Assembly: GCA_019057975.1 (NCBI GenBank)
Contig: JAHLWJ010000006.1
Coordinates: 1 to 37,592 of the forward strand
Direction: 5' to 3'
Length of the DNA stretch: 37,592 nt
From: Promethearchaeota archaeon
Lineage (GTDB): Archaea; Asgardarchaeota; Lokiarchaeia; Sigynarchaeales; SOKP01
Shown here: positions 34,264 to 37,592 of the stretch, in pieces
Layout of the letters: each line of letters starts with the position of its first letter
How positions within the stretch are numbered: the stretch's first letter is position 1
Translations under genes and position numbers: made by a program
The notes under the pieces: model-generated
What the model saw: the letters and a program-made list of their open reading frames with translations, nothing else
What the model was told of the DNA's origin: nothing
Database searches by the model: none

Positions 34264-35448
34264 TTATATTTTGCTTTCCTTTCTATAAATATCGGCAGCT
34301 GCAATTATTCCTCTTTCATTAATTTTATACCCTAAATATGTTAATATATCTTCTAAAGCAGAAAGAAAGAGCATTACATTTTCTTTTTTACTAGTATAAC
34401 CCATCAAGCCAATCCTCCAAACCTTTCCTTTGAATTTTCCTAAACCACCTCCAATTTCAATTCCATATTCATTTAACAAAGCTCTTCTAACGGTTAAATC
34501 ATTAATTTCTTTTGGAATGTAAACTGCATTAAGTTCGGGTAAACGATAATCTGCTGAAACAACCATTTTTAAACCCATGGCCTCAAGACCAGCAACAAGA
34601 GCGTTAGAATGAAATCTATGGCGGGCAAAACAATTTTCTAATCCCTCCTGTAGAACTAAACGTAGTGCTTCTCTCAAAGCATAAACCATACTAATGGGGG
34701 CAGTATGATGATAGAATCGCTCTTTACCCCAATAATCTCTCAATAACTTTACATCTAAATACCAACTTTGAATTTTGTATTTACGATCATTAATAATAGA
34801 AAAGGCTTTTTCATTAAAGGAAACTGGTGAAAGACCTGGGGGACAACTCAAACATTTCTGAGTTCCACTATAGGTAGCATCAATCTGCCATTCATCTACT
34901 TTTACCGGGATGCCTGCAAGAGAAGTTACAGTATCAACAACAAAAAGAGCATCTGCTTCTTTAGTTAAAAAGCTAATCTCCTCTAATGGCTGACACACGC
35001 CAGTTGAAGTTTCAGCGTGAACAATAGCTATTAGTTTTACCTTCTTAGTTCTTTTTAATATTTCTTTTACTTGTTCCGGTTTAACAATAGTCCCCCACTC
35101 TGACTCAATAATCAGAGGTTCTGCTTGGCATCTTTTTACAATCTCAACCATACGTTCACCAAAAAGACCATTTACACAGACTATTGCTTTATCTCCTGGT
35201 TCCAATAGATTTACTAAGCAAGCCTCCATTCCAGCACTACCAGTTCCTGAAAGAGCGATAGTAAATTCATTTTCAGTCTGGAAAACCTCCTTTAACATAA
35301 CCTTAGTTTCATTCATAATAGTTAAAAAATCAGGATCTAAATGACCCACCAATGGAGTTGCCATCGCTTTTAGAACACGAGGATGGACATCACTGGGTCC
35401 AGGGCCCATTAAGACCCGTTTGCCTGGATCAAGATCTTTATAATACAT
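34264..35448 (-). CDS. Class V aminotransferase (AGXT/PucG-like)
   Basis: A 394-residue PLP enzyme. The N-terminal LMGPGPSDVHPRVLKAM and GHLDPDF, the ALSGTGSAGMEACLVNLLEPG phosphate-binding region, FVVDTVTSLAGIPV, and the PLP lysine in SGTQKCLSCPPGLSP are those of alanine/serine-glyoxylate aminotransferases; ureidoglycine-glyoxylate aminotransferase PucG belongs here as well. AAAGGAGGAG site. It lies between the regulator and the TRAP genes, all on one strand. It likely transfers an amino group to or from glyoxylate or pyruvate during breakdown of the imported compound. Confidence 0.88.
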   Translation of the reverse strand: MYYKDLDPGKRVLMGPGPSDVHPRVLKAMATPLVGHLDPDFLTIMNETKVMLKEVFQTENEFTIALSGTGSAGMEACLVNLLEPGDKAIVCVNGLFGERMVEIVKRCQAEPLIIESEWGTIVKPEQVKEILKRTKKVKLIAIVHAETSTGVCQPLEEISFLTKEADALFVVDTVTSLAGIPVKVDEWQIDATYSGTQKCLSCPPGLSPVSFNEKAFSIINDRKYKIQSWYLDVKLLRDYWGKERFYHHTAPISMVYALREALRLVLQEGLENCFARHRFHSNALVAGLEAMGLKMVVSADYRLPELNAVYIPKEINDLTVRRALLNEYGIEIGGGLGKFKGKVWRIGLMGYTSKKENVMLFLSALEDILTYLGYKINERGIIAAADIYRKESKI

Positions 35449-35484
35449 TTTATACTCCTCCTTTAATCAAAATAACCAAAAATA

Positions 35485-36276
35485 TTAATGCAATTCATTC
35501 TTTTTAAAACCTAGTCTAGATGATATTTTATCACTAGTTGCTATAATAGCTTTTATCATTGATTTTTGCCTATCAAGGCTAAATCTATAAGATGGACCAC
35601 TGATACTAATGGCAGAGATCACTTTTCCATTATGGTCCGTGATAGGAGCAGCTAAACATCTAATTTTATTTTCATATTCTTCATTATCTACGGCATAACC
35701 CAACTTTCTAACTTTTCCTAATTCTTTTTCCAACTCTTTTTTATTCACAATGGTATTTTTTGTCAAACGCGGAAGACTTTTATTCCCAATAACTTTTTCT
35801 CTTTCATTTATTGATAAACTAGCAAGTAAAACTTTACCTAGTGCAGTACAATGTACATAAGCACGAGTCCCAACATGGGTAATATATCTAATTACTCTAG
35901 GAGCTTCTTTTTTCGCCATAAACATTACTTCGCCTTCAAACAAAACTCCAAGATATACATTTTCGTTAAATTTTTCTGATAATTTTTCAAGATAAAGCGA
36001 AGATTCTTTTATAAGATCAATTTGGTTTAATTTTGCTGTACCTAATTCAATTGCTTTCAACCCCAACTGATATTTATCTGTACCAATTTCTTTTTCAACA
36101 AATCCAATATAATTTAATGTATCTAAAATTCTATGTATAGTGCTAGGATATAAATTTAACTCCACAGCTAATTCATTAAGACTGATTGATTTTTTTTTAT
36201 TGATGAAAATATCAATAATTGAAAAAGTGTTTAAAAGTACTTTTATTGGGTATTTTGGTTTTCTTTTTTCTGTCAT
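35485..36276 (-). CDS. IclR-family transcriptional regulator
   Basis: A 263-residue protein with an N-terminal winged helix (ISLNELAVELNLYPSTIHRI, LDTLNYIGFVEKE) and a C-terminal effector domain (YVHCTALGKVLLASL, GYAVDNEEYENKIRCLAAPI, AISISGPSYRF). It lies 36 bp upstream of the aminotransferase gene and probably controls the whole catabolic operon in response to a small acid. Confidence 0.92.
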   Translation of the reverse strand: MTEKRKPKYPIKVLLNTFSIIDIFINKKKSISLNELAVELNLYPSTIHRILDTLNYIGFVEKEIGTDKYQLGLKAIELGTAKLNQIDLIKESSLYLEKLSEKFNENVYLGVLFEGEVMFMAKKEAPRVIRYITHVGTRAYVHCTALGKVLLASLSINEREKVIGNKSLPRLTKNTIVNKKELEKELGKVRKLGYAVDNEEYENKIRCLAAPITDHNGKVISAISISGPSYRFSLDRQKSMIKAIIATSDKISSRLGFKKNELH

Positions 36277-36420
36277 AATATTCCTTATAACAATTAGGAA
36301 ATTTTACCAGTAGATTTATTAGTATTATACTTGATTATTATAGAATATAATTCTTTTTAGAATTCAATTCTATTATAAATTCTTTTTCCACTAATGTCAA
36401 CAAATCGAATTACCAAAAAT

Positions 36421-36478
36421 AAAAAAGCCCTTCAACAAATGCCAAAGGGCTGGAAATGTCTTGGCTCCCCGGGTGGAT
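36421..36478 (-). other. tRNA-3'-end-like sequence with terminator (repeat copy 3, partial)
   Basis: Minus strand: ATCCACCCGGGGAGCCA, about 10 nt, then AGCCCTTTGGCATTTGTTG with AAGGGCTTTTTTATTT. This is the look of a tRNA T-arm and acceptor end followed by an intrinsic terminator. The T-loop is abnormal (TTCAGATATC) and no tRNA body lies upstream, so this is at most a tRNA fragment or attachment-site remnant. The GGGGAGCCA and the terminator match copies at 23290 and 24581. Elsewhere in 36277-36788 I see nothing. Confidence 0.45.
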
Positions 36479-36788
36479 ATCTGAAAACGTGCTTTTATGG
36501 GATAAGATAGGTCTTGAGCTCAAAAGAATCAGAGCTGGGCATATAGGGATTTACTTGACTCCTTAAATAATTAACTTTAAGGAAATTAATCTTTTTTACT
36601 TATACTATACTCACATATAGAAAAACTTATCTAGAATAAAACTTCAAGGTTAGACGCTGTTTCAGCCCGCATTTTATGATTTCTTCTAATCACTGAGTAT
36701 AACTATGAAATTATAAGAAAATATAGGATAGAGAGAAAGATATCCAAATATCCTATTCGGTACTTAAACAAATTACTATCTGTCCTGA

Positions 36789-37187
36789 TCAGAGAATCCC
36801 TTTAGCCTGTCCACGACCCCACCAGAGTAGACCGGATAGTACTAAAAGAAGACAAGTTGGTAATGCAGTAAACCAGATTGCTCCACTATATTCTTGCATA
36901 ATCCAACTATACAGGTTCCCTAGACCGGCAAATAAAGCAGCCAATGCCATCGATGTTACAAAGATACCCTGTTTTTCAGGTTTACTAGAAACCATTAAGG
37001 CACCAATTCCCAGTCCGATGATCAGACCTCCCGACCATCGTAACCAGCCGAATTCAACAGGATTCCCCCCTGATAATTTTACCAATATGCCAGGAACAAA
37101 CAAGAAACCGAACCCATAGACAAACGCTGAAACCGCGAGAATTATCAAGGTGACTTTCAATACTTTAACATCATCATTCTGAGCCAT
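36789..37187 (-). CDS. Four-helix membrane protein, family unknown
   Basis: A 132-residue protein with four membrane helices (VTLIILAVSAFVYGFGFLFV, GGLIIGLGIGALMV, FVTSMALAALFAGLGNLYSW, LPTCLLLVLSGLLWW). The GWLRWSGGLIIGLGIG segment resembles small uncharacterised membrane proteins of the DUF4345 kind, but I am not certain. AAAGGAGGTAA site. It stands alone; its base composition is more GC-rich than its neighbours. Confidence 0.75.
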   Translation of the reverse strand: MAQNDDVKVLKVTLIILAVSAFVYGFGFLFVPGILVKLSGGNPVEFGWLRWSGGLIIGLGIGALMVSSKPEKQGIFVTSMALAALFAGLGNLYSWIMQEYSGAIWFTALPTCLLLVLSGLLWWGRGQAKGIL

Positions 37188-37365
37188 GATATATTACCTC
37201 CTTTTTTCTTACTAGTATAAACGGGCCAAAATAGCGTCTAACTCTTTATGTCCGAACTTACTATTTATTTTAAAATTCTCTAATAATGTCTTTTATCTTT
37301 CTTCTAATTATTCATAACCTAAATTTCTCAAATCTTTCTATATTTATAGGACTTTCAGTGTCAGG

Positions 37366-37449
37366 CTTCACAACTTCACATTTTTATAAACTTCTATAAT
37401 CGTTTTTATCATGAAGTCATTCTTTTTTATATTTTGTGAAGTTGTGAAG
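37366..37449. repeat. 15-bp perfect inverted repeat
   Basis: CTTCACAACTTCACA (37366-37380) and TGTGAAGTTGTGAAG (37435-37449) are exact complements with 54 bp of AT-rich DNA between. It could be a paired operator or the ends of a tiny element. The rest of 37188-37592 has no gene that I can support. Confidence 0.6.
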
Positions 37450-37592
37450 ACCCCCTTTTCTACTTCCCAACGATTCGTGCTATTCTTTGCATATATAGAT
37501 ATATATGTCTTCGCATAAGTGATGTCCATAAAAATAAGTGTCTGCTTGGGTTCAAGTTACAAATGCAACACTTAACTTTGGTATAATATGCC

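Noticed and set aside
36421..36490. Complete tRNA gene
   Set aside because: Only an acceptor-end-like sequence and a terminator are visible; no anticodon arm or D-arm lies upstream and the T-loop is abnormal.

Overview
The window is AT-rich (well under 40% GC by eye) bacterial DNA. Ribosome binding sites are strong (AAAGGAGG type), and GTG and TTG starts occur. DUF1659, DUF2922 and YvrJ genes, a two-piece sigma factor, a glycine riboswitch and a c-di-GMP riboswitch point to a Firmicutes-like or Atribacterota-like anaerobe. No marker gene fixes the taxonomy. The window looks like an accessory, repeat-rich part of a chromosome with several decaying genes.

Left part (147-7519, minus strand): seven tightly packed genes form one operon. 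In order of transcription they are a CoA-disulfide-reductase/NADH-oxidase-like flavoprotein, a strongly diverged MptA/FolE2-type GTP cyclohydrolase, a class I methyltransferase, a GNAT acetyltransferase, a radical SAM protein, a second methyltransferase, and a fusion of a terpene-cyclase-like alpha-alpha toroid with a RibD-like zinc deaminase. I know of no described pathway with this set. A pathway to a GTP-derived small molecule (pteridine or deazapurine type) is my inference, and it is the best candidate for an undescribed system here. Next come a decayed REP-type Y1 transposase end, a large KAP P-loop NTPase (a defence candidate), and upstream of it an orphan tandem glycine riboswitch with its terminator.

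Middle (12.1-19.6 kb, plus strand): a Ski2-like helicase carries a C-terminal OmpR-type winged helix and a dispersed palindromic repeat inserted in frame. It is followed by four 11-bp iterons, a replication-initiator-like protein, separate sigma region 2 and region 4 proteins, DUF1659, DUF2922, an LLH-type holin-like protein and a YvrJ-like membrane protein. This looks like a plasmid- or phage-derived module. Its intergenic gaps are filled with REP-like hairpins and TAGTGAATAG-type repeats.

19.8-25.7 kb (minus strand): a secreted endonuclease/exonuclease/phosphatase-fold protein, a papain-family protease and a small membrane protein lie between two related repeats. Beyond is a graveyard: a truncated ParA, a zinc-ribbon protein, two copies of a terminator plus protein-tail repeat, and an HD-GYP pseudogene fused to a beta-helix pseudogene behind a recognisable c-di-GMP-I riboswitch.

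25.8-36.3 kb (minus strand): a catabolic locus with an IclR regulator, a class V aminotransferase, TRAP transporter genes dctP, dctQ and dctM, two M24 peptidases with a nearly identical 5' segment, and a frameshifted amidohydrolase. An IS200-type element has inserted next to the amidohydrolase. A tRNA-3'-end-like sequence with a terminator and a four-helix membrane protein close the window.
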